From Thiogranum sp963752745 (GTDB taxonomy: Bacteria > Pseudomonadota > Gammaproteobacteria > DSM-19610), in assembly GCA_963752745.1 (NCBI GenBank), contig CAVWAK010000023.1, positions 1 to 64,000 on the forward strand: 64,000 nucleotides of DNA, written 5' to 3'. A model generated the notes under the pieces. The model made no database searches. It saw only the letters and a list, made by a program, of their open reading frames with translations, and was not told the origin of the DNA. A program made the translations under genes and the position numbers. Positions within the stretch are counted from its first letter, which is position 1, and every line of letters starts with the position of its first letter. Of this stretch, positions 43,556 through 52,176 are shown piece after piece.

Positions 43556-43584
43556 TTGCCTTCAGTACTTCCGTATATTAGAAT
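43556..43584 (+). promoter_or_regulatory. Predicted promoter of the cbb3 operon
   Basis: TTGCCT (43556-43561), a 17-base spacer and TAGAAT (43579-43584) precede ccoN by about 62 bases. I see no FNR/Anr box (TTGAT-N4-ATCAA) in the 263-base gap, although cbb3 operons often have one. Confidence 0.5.
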
Positions 43585-43646
43585 ATCATGTTTTTGTCGC
43601 CCCGCAGGGGCAACCCAGCCAGCTCGCGCACTACGAGGCAGAAATA

Positions 43647-45101
43647 ATGGCACATACCGGTATCGCCAGTACAGAACAGTACAATTACGAAATAATTAAA
43701 AAATTCAGCGTGATGGCATTGATCTGGGGGGTCCTGGGGATGGCTACCGGGGTCTATATTGCGGCTGAACTGGCCTGGCCTGCGCTGAACTTTGATATCC
43801 CGGCGATAACATTTGGGCGCTTGCGGCCAGTCCACACGACGCTGGTAATCTTCGGATTCGGGGGCAGCGCCTTGTTCGCGACCTCTTACTACGTGGTACA
43901 GCGTACCGGTCAAACCCGTCTTTACAGCGACTGGATGGCGACTTTCACGTTCTGGGGTTGGCAGGTTGCCGTAGCCGCAGGTGCCGTCAGCTATATGTTT
44001 GGTATTACCCAGGCGCGCGAATACGCCGAATTCGAGTGGCCGATCGACCTGCTGATTGCCGTGACCTGGGTGGTGTACTTTCTGCTGTATGTCCTGACGC
44101 TGAAACGCCGATCCCAGCCGCATATCTATGTCGCCAACTGGTTCTACCTGGCGTTTATTCTGGCGACAGCGATTCTGCACATTTTCAATAATCTGGCTGT
44201 GCCAATCGGACTGTTCAGCCTTAAATCCTATAGCCTGTTCTCCGGTGTCCAGGACGCCATGACGCAGTGGTGGTACGGACATAACGCCGTGGGTTTCTTC
44301 CTGACGGCGGCGTTCCTCGGCATGATGTATTATTTCGTGCCCAAGCAGGCAGGACGACCGGTGTATTCGTACCGGCTGTCCATTATCCATTTCTGGGCGC
44401 TGTCGTTTCTCTATATGTGGGTCGGTGGTCACCACCTGCACTGGACCGCGCTGCCTGACTGGACTTCAACGCTGGCGGCAACGTTCTCCATTATGCTGCT
44501 GTTGCCATCATGGGGCGGCATGATCAACGGCATTATGACTTTATCCGGCGCGTGGGAAAAGCTGCGTACTGATCCAATCATGCTGTTCCTGATCACGGCG
44601 CTGTCGTTTTATGGCATGTCGACCTTTGAAGGTCCGCTCATGTCGCTGAAGAGCGTGAATGCCCTGTCGCATTACACTGACTGGACTATCGGGCATGTGC
44701 ACTCGGGTGCCCTGGGCTGGGTGGCCATGGTGTCCTTCGGTTCTTTCTATCATCTGATACCGCGCCTGTGGGATACCAGAATCTACAGCACGAAACTCAT
44801 TTACGTACATTTCTGGCTGGCGACCATCGGCATCCTGCTTTACATCACTGCCCTGTGGGTAGCGGGTATCGTGCAGGGCCTGATGCTGCGCAGCTTTGAT
44901 GACTACGGCAACCTGGCTTATACCTTTGTCGAAACTGTGACCTTCCTGCACAAACCCTACGTGGTGCGAGCGTTGGGTGGTGCCTTCTTTGTTCTTGGTA
45001 TCCTGGTGATGAGCTATAACGTCTACTTGACGGTCCGCCGGTCGCATTTGGAAGCAGCTGCCATTGAAGCCAAATTGGCTGCCAAGATGGCGAAAGCCTG
45101 A
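43647..45101 (+). CDS. ccoN: cbb3-type cytochrome c oxidase subunit I
   Basis: Catalytic subunit of the high-affinity cbb3 oxidase, 484 residues, about twelve helices. Family features include RPVHTTLVIFGFGGSALFAT (a haem b ligand His), QWWYGHNAVGFFLTAAFLG with the CuB/cross-linked Tyr region, WVGGHHLHWTALPDW (CuB histidines) and TIGHVHSGALGWVAMV (haem ligands). The N-terminus is that of typical CcoN. It opens the ccoNOQP operon. Confidence 0.98.
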   Translation: MAHTGIASTEQYNYEIIKKFSVMALIWGVLGMATGVYIAAELAWPALNFDIPAITFGRLRPVHTTLVIFGFGGSALFATSYYVVQRTGQTRLYSDWMATFTFWGWQVAVAAGAVSYMFGITQAREYAEFEWPIDLLIAVTWVVYFLLYVLTLKRRSQPHIYVANWFYLAFILATAILHIFNNLAVPIGLFSLKSYSLFSGVQDAMTQWWYGHNAVGFFLTAAFLGMMYYFVPKQAGRPVYSYRLSIIHFWALSFLYMWVGGHHLHWTALPDWTSTLAATFSIMLLLPSWGGMINGIMTLSGAWEKLRTDPIMLFLITALSFYGMSTFEGPLMSLKSVNALSHYTDWTIGHVHSGALGWVAMVSFGSFYHLIPRLWDTRIYSTKLIYVHFWLATIGILLYITALWVAGIVQGLMLRSFDDYGNLAYTFVETVTFLHKPYVVRALGGAFFVLGILVMSYNVYLTVRRSHLEAAAIEAKLAAKMAKA

Positions 45102-45128
45102 GTCAGGTTGCAGACGGAGTAAACACAA

Positions 45129-45866
45129 GTGATTAAGCACGAAAGTATCGAAACAAATGCCGGTCTGCTGATCGTCCTGACCATGATCGTCATCAGTATC
45201 GGCGGCCTGGTGGAAATTGTCCCGCTGTTCTTTATTAATGACACGGTAGAGAAGGTCGAGGGCGTACGCCCCTACACTGCACTGGAGCTGCGGGGTCGGG
45301 ACATCTATCAGCGCGAAGGCTGTTACCTGTGTCACTCGCAGATGATCCGCCCGTTCCGCGACGAGTGGTTGCGTTATGGGCATTATTCACTGGCCGCCGA
45401 GTCCAAGTTTGATCACCCTTTCCAGTGGGGTTCCAAGCGTACCGGTCCTGATCTGGCTCGTGTCGGCAACAAGTATTCAAATGAATGGCATGTTGCTCAC
45501 ATGGTCAATCCACGCGATGTGGTTCCGCAGTCAATTATGCCGAATTATCCCTGGCTCCTGGAGACCGATCTTGATTTCTCTGATGTTCAGAATCGCATGC
45601 GCGCCCTGAAAATGACCGGCGTTCCATACTCCGAGAGCCAGGAAGAATACGACAGTAATGTTACCGAGTTTGGTCCTGATGTGGCTGACCAGCTGGATAT
45701 TCTTCAGGCTGAAGAGAACCTCATGGAACAGGCGCTGGCCAATGACTACGATGGTCAGCGTGACCGTATTACCGAGATGGATGCCATGATCGCCTACCTG
45801 CAGATGTTGGGCACCATGGTGGATTTCAGTCAGTACGAAGAAGGGTATTTTGCCGAGTTCCGTTAA
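45129..45866 (+). CDS. ccoO: cbb3-type cytochrome c oxidase subunit II (monohaem)
   Basis: A 245-residue membrane-anchored monohaem cytochrome. It has an N-terminal helix (IVLTMIVISIGGLVEIVPLF) and the haem site EGCYLCHSQMIRPFRDE near residue 62, with WGSKRTGPDLARVG downstream, as in CcoO. It starts with GTG at 45129 after ccoN. The usual length is about 200, and extra sequence lies near the C-terminus (DQLDILQAEENLMEQ). Confidence 0.97.
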   Translation: MIKHESIETNAGLLIVLTMIVISIGGLVEIVPLFFINDTVEKVEGVRPYTALELRGRDIYQREGCYLCHSQMIRPFRDEWLRYGHYSLAAESKFDHPFQWGSKRTGPDLARVGNKYSNEWHVAHMVNPRDVVPQSIMPNYPWLLETDLDFSDVQNRMRALKMTGVPYSESQEEYDSNVTEFGPDVADQLDILQAEENLMEQALANDYDGQRDRITEMDAMIAYLQMLGTMVDFSQYEEGYFAEFR

Positions 45867-45904
45867 TCACTCACGTATGACTGGCGTGGCTGGAGATTGC
45901 TGAT

Positions 45905-46126
45905 ATGCCGGAATGGTTGCTCTGGTTCAGCCGCTTTGAGAACAGCAAGATTGTTGCGTTACTGCTGTTCTTCTTTACCTTCTGCGGAATCATTATTTAT
46001 GTCTACACGGGGAAGAAGCGTTCCAGGAGACTGGAATCCTACAAATACATCCCCCTGCAGGACGATGAACGAGATTTGAACGCCAGCAGTGGCGAGGAAA
46101 CGAGCGATGAGCGAAAAGAAGAGTAG
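45905..46126 (+). CDS. ccoQ: cbb3-type oxidase subunit CcoQ
   Basis: A 73-residue protein with one helix (NSKIVALLLFFFTFCGIIIY) and a basic-to-acidic tail (KKRSRRLESYKYIPLQDDER). Its position between ccoO and ccoP identifies it; CcoQ stabilises the complex. Its end overlaps the ccoP start by 20 bases. Confidence 0.9.
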   Translation: MPEWLLWFSRFENSKIVALLLFFFTFCGIIIYVYTGKKRSRRLESYKYIPLQDDERDLNASSGEETSDERKEE

Positions 46127-47036
46127 TTCACAGTCTGCTGTGCAGACTACCGGCCATGCATGGGACGGTGATTTGCAGGAATTTAACAACCCATTGCCAA
46201 ACTGGTGGCTGTGGTCTTTTTATGCCACCGTGGTATTCGCCATACTTTACTGGCTTATATATCCTGCCTGGCCTGTTGGTGGTAGTTACACCAAGGGCAT
46301 TATGAACAACATCACGTTTGTTGATGGCGAAGGCCAGGAAGTTACCATGCACTGGAATACGCGTGCGTTGTTACTTAAGGATCTTCAGGAAGGCAAGGGC
46401 GCGCTTCTGAGTCAGGAGTACATGAACAAGGTTGCCGAAGCGAGCTACACGGATATTCTGGGTGATGCTGAAATGATGGCTTTTACGCGATCTGTGGCCA
46501 ACGGGCTGTTTGGCGATAACTGTGCGGCCTGTCACGGCGCCGGCGGTACTGGAGTGATGGCGCTGTTCCCCAATATCGCGGACGATGACTGGCTGTGGGG
46601 CGGATCTGTACAGGATATAGAGAATAGTATTGCCAACGGCCATCTGGGCTTCATGCCGGGTTTTGATGGCGTGTTTGACGAGCAGCAGCTGGATGACGTC
46701 GCAACTTTTGTTCTTGGCCTGTCCGGGCACGAAGTAGATTCTGTTGCCAATTCACGTGGTGAGCATATATTCAATACGGAAGCCGGTGGTTGTTATTACT
46801 GCCATACCAAGGCGGGTAGTGGTTTGAAGTCCCAGGGTTCGGCAAATCTGACCGACAAGATCTGGACGATTGTTGACGTCAATGCGACAGAAGGCCTTGA
46901 GGCAAAGAAGGCGTTGGTCAAACAAGTGGTTACCAGGGGTGTGAAACGCGAAATGCCGCACTGGTCCGATCGCTTGAGCGCCACGCAGATCAAGTTGCTG
47001 ACCGTCTATGTACATGAGCTAAGTGGCGGTCAGTAG
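46107..47036 (+). CDS. ccoP: cbb3-type cytochrome c oxidase subunit III (dihaem)
   Basis: A 309-residue dihaem cytochrome. The N-terminal CcoP segment DGDLQEFNNPLPNWWLW with one helix (YATVVFAILYWLIYPAW) is followed by haem sites NCAACHGAGGTG near 140 and GCYYCHTKAG near 229. I use ATG 46107 after GAGGAAAC; the frame is open from 46089. It feeds electrons to CcoO and CcoN. Confidence 0.98.
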   Translation: MSEKKSSSQSAVQTTGHAWDGDLQEFNNPLPNWWLWSFYATVVFAILYWLIYPAWPVGGSYTKGIMNNITFVDGEGQEVTMHWNTRALLLKDLQEGKGALLSQEYMNKVAEASYTDILGDAEMMAFTRSVANGLFGDNCAACHGAGGTGVMALFPNIADDDWLWGGSVQDIENSIANGHLGFMPGFDGVFDEQQLDDVATFVLGLSGHEVDSVANSRGEHIFNTEAGGCYYCHTKAGSGLKSQGSANLTDKIWTIVDVNATEGLEAKKALVKQVVTRGVKREMPHWSDRLSATQIKLLTVYVHELSGGQ

Positions 47037-47080
47037 CGGAACAGCTCGGGTTCCATAAGGAATTTTCCGGACCTGCCATC

Positions 47081-48499
47081 ATGGCTGCTGGTTCACAAAC
47101 GCTGTACGAAAAGCGGGTATCCATCTACCCGCGTTCAGTGCAGGGGCGCTTCAGGACAATCAAATGGGGCATCCTTGCCCTCGCCTATGGTGTCTATTTT
47201 CTTCTTCCCTGGCTGCGTTGGGAGCGTAACGTCGGTCCTGACCAGGCAGTTCTGTTTGATATAGGCGCGCGCAAATTCTATCTTTTTGATCTGGTCGTAC
47301 ATGCACAGGATTTATTCTGGCTGGCTGGATTACTGATGATTGCCGCGCTGCTACTGTTCTTTGTGACCGGAATTGCAGGGCGCGTTTTTTGCGGTTACTT
47401 TTGTTTCCAGACGCTGTGGACTGATCTGTTCATGCTGATCGAGCGTCAGGTGCAGGGTGACCGTGTTGCGCGCATCCGGCTGGACAAAGGCCCGTGGAGC
47501 CTTAACAAGATTTCGCGCAAAGGTCTGACGCATCTGCTCTGGTTTATGTCTGCCTTCTGGACCGGTTTGACGTTTACACTCTACTGGGAAAACGCACCAC
47601 AGCTACTGATAGACTGGTTTAGCGGTACCGCGCCTTTTGCTGCCTATGCGACAACTTTGTTTCTTACGGCTACAACCTATGTCATGGCGGGTCTTGCGCG
47701 TGAACAGGTGTGTACCTACATGTGTCCTTATGCGCGTTTTCAGTCTGTCATGTTCGACGCGGATACGCGTATTGTTGCCTATGATGTGGAGCGAGGTGAG
47801 GGGGCGAACGGTCGGCATAAAGTTACCCGTGACCTGAAACGCCAGGAGCAACGGCAACAGACGGGCGCCGGTGATTGTATAGACTGCGGTTACTGTGTGC
47901 AGGTGTGCCCGACCGGAATTGATATCCGCAACGGGTTGCAGGTTCAGTGCATCAGTTGTGCTTTATGTATTGATGCCTGCGATACCATTATGAAATCACT
48001 GGGCTGGGGCGAAAGTCTGATTGGCTACACGTCGGAAAAGCAGGCCGCGGGTCAATCCAGTCGAATCTGGAAACCAAAGACGGTTGGCTATGGGCTGGTG
48101 CTGTTGGCGGCCATCGCCAGTCTGGGTTGGAGTGTCAGTCATCAGGCGCCGCTGGAGATGAGCGTAGTGCAGGTGCGACAACCTCTTTTCGTGCGGCTGT
48201 CGGACGGCCGCGTGCAAAACAGTTACGAACTTCACCTGGAAAACAAGACAGACCGGCCTGTTAAATTGGTGATCATGATGCGTGGCCTTAGCGGTGCCGA
48301 GCTGGATGTGGGGCGTTTGCAATCGGTGAGTTTGCAGCCTCAACGGAGTCTGCGCGTGCTTGCGCGTGTGCGCTGGCAGTCAGGACATGATGTTAAGGGT
48401 TCGCGCAGCTTTGTGTTCAATATCGTTCCCCAGCAGCGCAGTGAACTCGGGATGATCAGTTCGCCGGCAACATTTTATCTCCCGGGACTGGAGTACTGA
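47081..48499 (+). CDS. ccoG: cbb3 oxidase accessory protein CcoG (FixG/RdxA)
   Basis: A membrane polyferredoxin of 472 residues. Five or so helices are followed by a ferredoxin domain with CIDCGYCVQVCPTGIDI and CISCALCIDACD near residues 265-310, and a C-terminal Ig-like FixG domain (NSYELHLENKTDRPVKL). CcoG acts in copper reduction for cbb3 assembly. It is the first gene of the ccoGHIS unit, 45 bases after ccoP. Confidence 0.97.
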   Translation: MAAGSQTLYEKRVSIYPRSVQGRFRTIKWGILALAYGVYFLLPWLRWERNVGPDQAVLFDIGARKFYLFDLVVHAQDLFWLAGLLMIAALLLFFVTGIAGRVFCGYFCFQTLWTDLFMLIERQVQGDRVARIRLDKGPWSLNKISRKGLTHLLWFMSAFWTGLTFTLYWENAPQLLIDWFSGTAPFAAYATTLFLTATTYVMAGLAREQVCTYMCPYARFQSVMFDADTRIVAYDVERGEGANGRHKVTRDLKRQEQRQQTGAGDCIDCGYCVQVCPTGIDIRNGLQVQCISCALCIDACDTIMKSLGWGESLIGYTSEKQAAGQSSRIWKPKTVGYGLVLLAAIASLGWSVSHQAPLEMSVVQVRQPLFVRLSDGRVQNSYELHLENKTDRPVKLVIMMRGLSGAELDVGRLQSVSLQPQRSLRVLARVRWQSGHDVKGSRSFVFNIVPQQRSELGMISSPATFYLPGLEY

Positions 48500-49326
48500 T
48501 GCTGGAGTCTATGCTGGCATTGCCACTGAGTGCAGCAGCAGCGGTGTTGCTGTTCGCGCTGCTGTATGGGTTGTCGCCGATGAATGGCAGGCAAGTGGCA
48601 GTTGTCGTGGCGCTGGTATCGCTGGCTACGTTGCTGATGTACAGTCTGGTCGACTGGCCGGGTGGTGATGTACTGGCGATGTATGTGGCCGTGTTGATGG
48701 TGACAGCCTACCTGCTGGGGATTGTCAGTCACGCACGGGAAACCCGCGGCGCAGGTGCAAGGGGGCGCTGGTTCCACTGGGGACCAGCCGTCATCGTCAT
48801 ATTTTTTGCACTGCTTTTTGCGCTTGATGGTGTCCTGGTCGTAGTGTCGAAGCAGGGGCTGCCAGATTCCATAGCTAACCTTATACTGCCAGAGCACGCG
48901 CAGCAAAACAGGGTGCGCTCGGTATTTCCGGGAACAGTGGCCAATGATTTTCAGAAAAAAGAAGGTCTGTATAACGAATATCTCCAGCAAGTCGAGCGCC
49001 AGCAACAGCGAGGCTGGCAGGTCAACAAGGGTTGGTTGCAGGCACCTGTGGCTGATCGCCCCGCCGCGTTTCAGGTGCAGGTATTGGAACCGGACGGTGC
49101 GGCAGTGCAATATGCAGAAATAAGTGGTCAGTTCCAGCGTCCGTCCGATAGCAAACAGGATACGGCGTTCGATATGCGTGAGGTCGAGCCAGGTGTGTAC
49201 CGCGTGGTACTGACGCTTCCGGAACCAGGCGTCTGGGCGCTGGTTCTGAAAATCAGGCGAGGCCAACAGTTACATGAAGTACATGCCAGTACTTCGGTGA
49301 AAGCACCCGCAGTATTGCTTGAGTGA
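48499..49326 (+). CDS. ccoH: FixH/CcoH family protein with an extra N-terminal membrane domain
   Basis: CcoH/FixH is a cbb3 assembly protein. The C-terminal part (about residues 95-275) is FixH-like, with one helix (WGPAVIVIFFALLFALDGVL) and the periplasmic domain ending VEPGVYRVVLTLPEPGVW and LKIRRGQQLHEV. The first about 85 residues add three hydrophobic segments not part of ordinary FixH, which is about 160-180 long. I read it as a fusion or extended form. The start overlaps the ccoG stop and the end overlaps ccoI. Confidence 0.88.
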   Translation: MLESMLALPLSAAAAVLLFALLYGLSPMNGRQVAVVVALVSLATLLMYSLVDWPGGDVLAMYVAVLMVTAYLLGIVSHARETRGAGARGRWFHWGPAVIVIFFALLFALDGVLVVVSKQGLPDSIANLILPEHAQQNRVRSVFPGTVANDFQKKEGLYNEYLQQVERQQQRGWQVNKGWLQAPVADRPAAFQVQVLEPDGAAVQYAEISGQFQRPSDSKQDTAFDMREVEPGVYRVVLTLPEPGVWALVLKIRRGQQLHEVHASTSVKAPAVLLE

Positions 49327-51770
49327 ACAACAGGACGCGCGATCGTTTGAACGACTCCGTACAACAAGAAGAATGTTATCACTGCGGTTTACCTGTTCCT
49401 GCCACGGCTCGCTACCGGGTAGACATAGAGGGTGAGTCGCATCCCATGTGTTGCCGGGGTTGTCAGGCAGTCGCGCAGGCTATCGTCGATAGTGGTCTGA
49501 CTGACTTCTACCGCTACCGCACAGAGAAGTCTCCACAGGCCAAGGACCTGGTCCCCGAACAGCTGGAAGAGCTGGCGCTCTACAATCGCGAAGATTTACA
49601 AAAATCATTTGTGACAGAACAATCGGACGACAGTCGGGAAACATCCTTGATACTGGAAGGCATTGTTTGTGCTGCCTGCGTCTGGTTGAACGAACGTCAT
49701 GTGCGTGCTTTGCCTGGCGTGCAGGAATTTGCCGTCAACTACTCTACTCATCGTGCCCGCGTTCGCTGGGATAACGAGCGCATCAGGCTCAGCGATATTC
49801 TCGAAGCCATCAGTGCTATCGGATACCATGCCCATCCCTTCGATCCCGGTCGTCAGGAGCAGGTTTATCGCGACGAACGACGTGCTGCCATGCGGCGACT
49901 GGCAGTGGCAGGTCTTGGCATGATGCAGGTAATGATGCTTGCAGTGGCCCTGTATGCGGGTGAGCACGAAGGCATGGATGCCGGTCTGAAGAATTTTCTA
50001 CGCTGGGTCAGCATGCTGTTGACGGTGCCGGTCATCCTTTATTCAGGCAAGTCTTTCTTCACCAGTGCCTGGCGTGATCTACGCAGGCACCAGCTGGGGA
50101 TGGATGTGCCGGTTTCACTTGCTATCGGTGGTGCCTTCGCTGCAAGTGTGTGGGCGACATTGCATGGCAGCGGTGAAATCTATTTTGACTCGGTTACGAT
50201 GTTTACTTTTTTCCTGCTTACCGGACGATTCCTTGAAATGGGTGCGCGTCACCGCGCCGGGCAGGCCGCAGAGGAGCTGGTTAAGTTGCTGCCGGCAACC
50301 GCATCGCGTCTGAACGATGGCAACGAAGAACGTGTTCCTGTGACAGATCTGGGGCCCGGTGACACGGTGCTGATACGTCCCGGGGAGAGTGTGCCGGCGG
50401 ATGGCCGGGTAACTGAAGGCAGCAGTTCGGTGGATGAGTCATTGTTAACCGGAGAAAGTCTGCCGCAATTGCGCAAGCCGGGTGATTTGCTGGTCGGTGG
50501 TACGGTCAACAATGAAAGTCCTTTACTGATGCAGGTTGATAGCGTGGGTGAAGAGACCGTGCTATCAGCCATTGTGCGGTTGCTGGATCGTGCCCAGATG
50601 GAAAAGCCGGGTATTGCGCGTCTGGCCGATCGTGTTGCCGGGTGGTTTGTGGCCGGCTTGCTGGTGCTTGCCGCTGGTGTTGCCTGGTGGTGGTGGCAAC
50701 ATGAGCCGGCGCATGCCTTTGCAGTTACGCTCTCGGTTTTGGTGGTGACCTGCCCCTGTGCATTGTCGCTGGCGACACCTGCGGCGCTGACTGCGGCAAC
50801 GGGTGCGCTCACCCGGCTGGGTGTGTTGACCACGCGTGGACATGCGCTGGAGACGCTGGCGCATGCTACGCACATGATTTTTGATAAAACCGGCACCCTG
50901 ACAGAGGGTCGGTTGCGTCTCGATAGTGTTGAAACATTCACTACGCTGGATCGAAACGAATGCCTGCGGATTGCGGCCGCCCTGGAACAGGGATCCGAAC
51001 ATCCAATAGCCCGGGCATTGATTGCCGAAGCGCCTGAATCACCGAGCGCTGAAGCCATGCTGGCCAGTCCGGGTCAGGGTATCGAGGGGGTTGTCGATGG
51101 AGATCGTTACCGTATTGGTGTTTCTGCATACGTGAGTGAGCTTTGTATGGATGATGTCAGCATTTCGGGGAACACGCTCAGCAGTGTCGTGCTGGGTAAT
51201 GCACATGGTGCTCTTGCGCACTTTTGTTTCGCAGATCACCTGCGTGCTGGAGCAGAGGTGACTATCAGGCAGCTGCAGCAACTGGGTCTGGAAGTCGAAC
51301 TGTTAAGTGGCGACGAATTGAATGCAGTGCAGTCTGTGGCCAGTACTTTGGGAATTGCCAGGTTTCAGGCACGCAGCCGTCCTGAAGACAAGCTGGCGCG
51401 CATACGGGAATTACAGTCGGCAGGTGCGGTGGTGGCCATGATTGGCGACGGGGTCAACGATGCACCGGTGCTGGCCGGTGCGCAGGTGTCACTGGCCATG
51501 GGTGGCGGTACCCAGCTGGCTCATGCCAGTGCAGACATGGTGCTGTTGTCAGAGCAGCTGCCACATCTGGTCGATGCGGTTCGCACCAGCAGGCGCACGT
51601 TGGCGGTGATTCGCCAGAACCTGGCCTGGGCGCTGGTTTATAATGTAGTTGCCTTGCCGCTCGCTGCTGTTGGCTGGGTCGCACCCTGGATGGCGGCCAT
51701 TGGCATGTCAACCAGCTCGCTGGTAGTGGTGCTGAATGCGCTGCGGCTCAGAAATAAGGGTATTTCGTGA
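49323..51770 (+). CDS. ccoI: Copper-exporting P-type ATPase for cbb3 assembly (CcoI)
   Basis: An 815-residue P1B-type ATPase that delivers copper for cbb3 oxidase. A Cys-rich N-terminal domain (ECYHCGLPV, HPMCCRGCQAV) and a heavy-metal-associated domain (GIVCAACVWLNE) lead into the membrane part with the CPC metal site TCPCALSLATP near 475, phosphorylation motif DKTGTLTEG near 520 and hinge GDGVNDAPVLAGA near 710. It starts with GTG 49323 overlapping ccoH. Confidence 0.97.
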   Translation: MNNRTRDRLNDSVQQEECYHCGLPVPATARYRVDIEGESHPMCCRGCQAVAQAIVDSGLTDFYRYRTEKSPQAKDLVPEQLEELALYNREDLQKSFVTEQSDDSRETSLILEGIVCAACVWLNERHVRALPGVQEFAVNYSTHRARVRWDNERIRLSDILEAISAIGYHAHPFDPGRQEQVYRDERRAAMRRLAVAGLGMMQVMMLAVALYAGEHEGMDAGLKNFLRWVSMLLTVPVILYSGKSFFTSAWRDLRRHQLGMDVPVSLAIGGAFAASVWATLHGSGEIYFDSVTMFTFFLLTGRFLEMGARHRAGQAAEELVKLLPATASRLNDGNEERVPVTDLGPGDTVLIRPGESVPADGRVTEGSSSVDESLLTGESLPQLRKPGDLLVGGTVNNESPLLMQVDSVGEETVLSAIVRLLDRAQMEKPGIARLADRVAGWFVAGLLVLAAGVAWWWWQHEPAHAFAVTLSVLVVTCPCALSLATPAALTAATGALTRLGVLTTRGHALETLAHATHMIFDKTGTLTEGRLRLDSVETFTTLDRNECLRIAAALEQGSEHPIARALIAEAPESPSAEAMLASPGQGIEGVVDGDRYRIGVSAYVSELCMDDVSISGNTLSSVVLGNAHGALAHFCFADHLRAGAEVTIRQLQQLGLEVELLSGDELNAVQSVASTLGIARFQARSRPEDKLARIRELQSAGAVVAMIGDGVNDAPVLAGAQVSLAMGGGTQLAHASADMVLLSEQLPHLVDAVRTSRRTLAVIRQNLAWALVYNVVALPLAAVGWVAPWMAAIGMSTSSLVVVLNALRLRNKGIS

Positions 51771-51771
51771 T

Positions 51772-51957
51772 ATGGATATTCTCTACCTGCTCATACCTAT
51801 CAGTTTGATTATTATGGGGATTGCTATATGGGTGTTCCTCTGGGCTATCCGTTCCGGTCAGTTCGAAGACCTCGAAGGGCCGGCTCACCAGATTCTCATG
51901 GACGACGATGACCCGCGCATTCCGCGCAAGCCAAAATTGAACGAAGACAAAGACTAA
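51772..51957 (+). CDS. ccoS: cbb3-type oxidase assembly protein CcoS
   Basis: A 61-residue membrane protein: one helix (YLLIPISLIIMGIAIWVFLW), the family motif SGQFEDLEGPAHQILMDDD, then a basic tail. CcoS is needed for cofactor insertion in cbb3. I use ATG 51772, which overlaps the ccoI stop; the frame is open from 51736. Confidence 0.95.
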   Translation: MDILYLLIPISLIIMGIAIWVFLWAIRSGQFEDLEGPAHQILMDDDDPRIPRKPKLNEDKD

Positions 51958-51993
51958 GATAAGATAACGCTAATATTGAGCGAGGCTTCAGGT

Positions 51994-52086
51994 ATGTTTA
52001 CTTTCCAGAATTTCCCCATGTTCATCGTTATTGCGCTGGTTACAATGTCCTGGTTGAGCTTTCTGTCGGTTGTATTCTTCGCCTGA
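51994..52086 (+). CDS. Predicted 30-residue single-helix membrane protein
   Basis: A short ORF between ccoS and the operon terminator encodes 30 residues, almost all one hydrophobic helix (FIVIALVTMSWLSFLSVVFF). GAGG lies eight bases before the ATG, and the gene ends just before the terminator at 52106, so it would be the last gene of the cco operon. It could be a small cbb3-associated subunit in the manner of CcoM, but no sequence match is claimed. Confidence 0.55.
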   Translation: MFTFQNFPMFIVIALVTMSWLSFLSVVFFA

Positions 52087-52105
52087 GTTTTCAGATATAT
52101 CAGCA

Positions 52106-52138
52106 TAAAAAAACGGCCCATTTGGGCCGTTTTTTTAT
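52106..52138. terminator. Bidirectional terminator between the cco cluster and rpoH
   Basis: Stem AAACGGCCCA/TGGGCCGTTT with a two-base loop, flanked by A-run and T-run, can end both the cco operon and the convergent rpoH transcript. Confidence 0.93.
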
Positions 52139-52145
52139 TACATGC

Positions 52146-52170
52146 GGGGACAGAGTTGAAATCTGTCCCG
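52146..52170. repeat. REP-like inverted repeat
   Basis: GGGACAGA-GTTGAAA-TCTGTCCC (52147-52169) is a perfect 8-bp inverted repeat just past the rpoH stop. The sequence style matches palindromes mobilised by REP-associated tyrosine transposases; a related degenerate copy ends apbE at 13211. Confidence 0.55.
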
Positions 52171-52176
52171 GAACGT

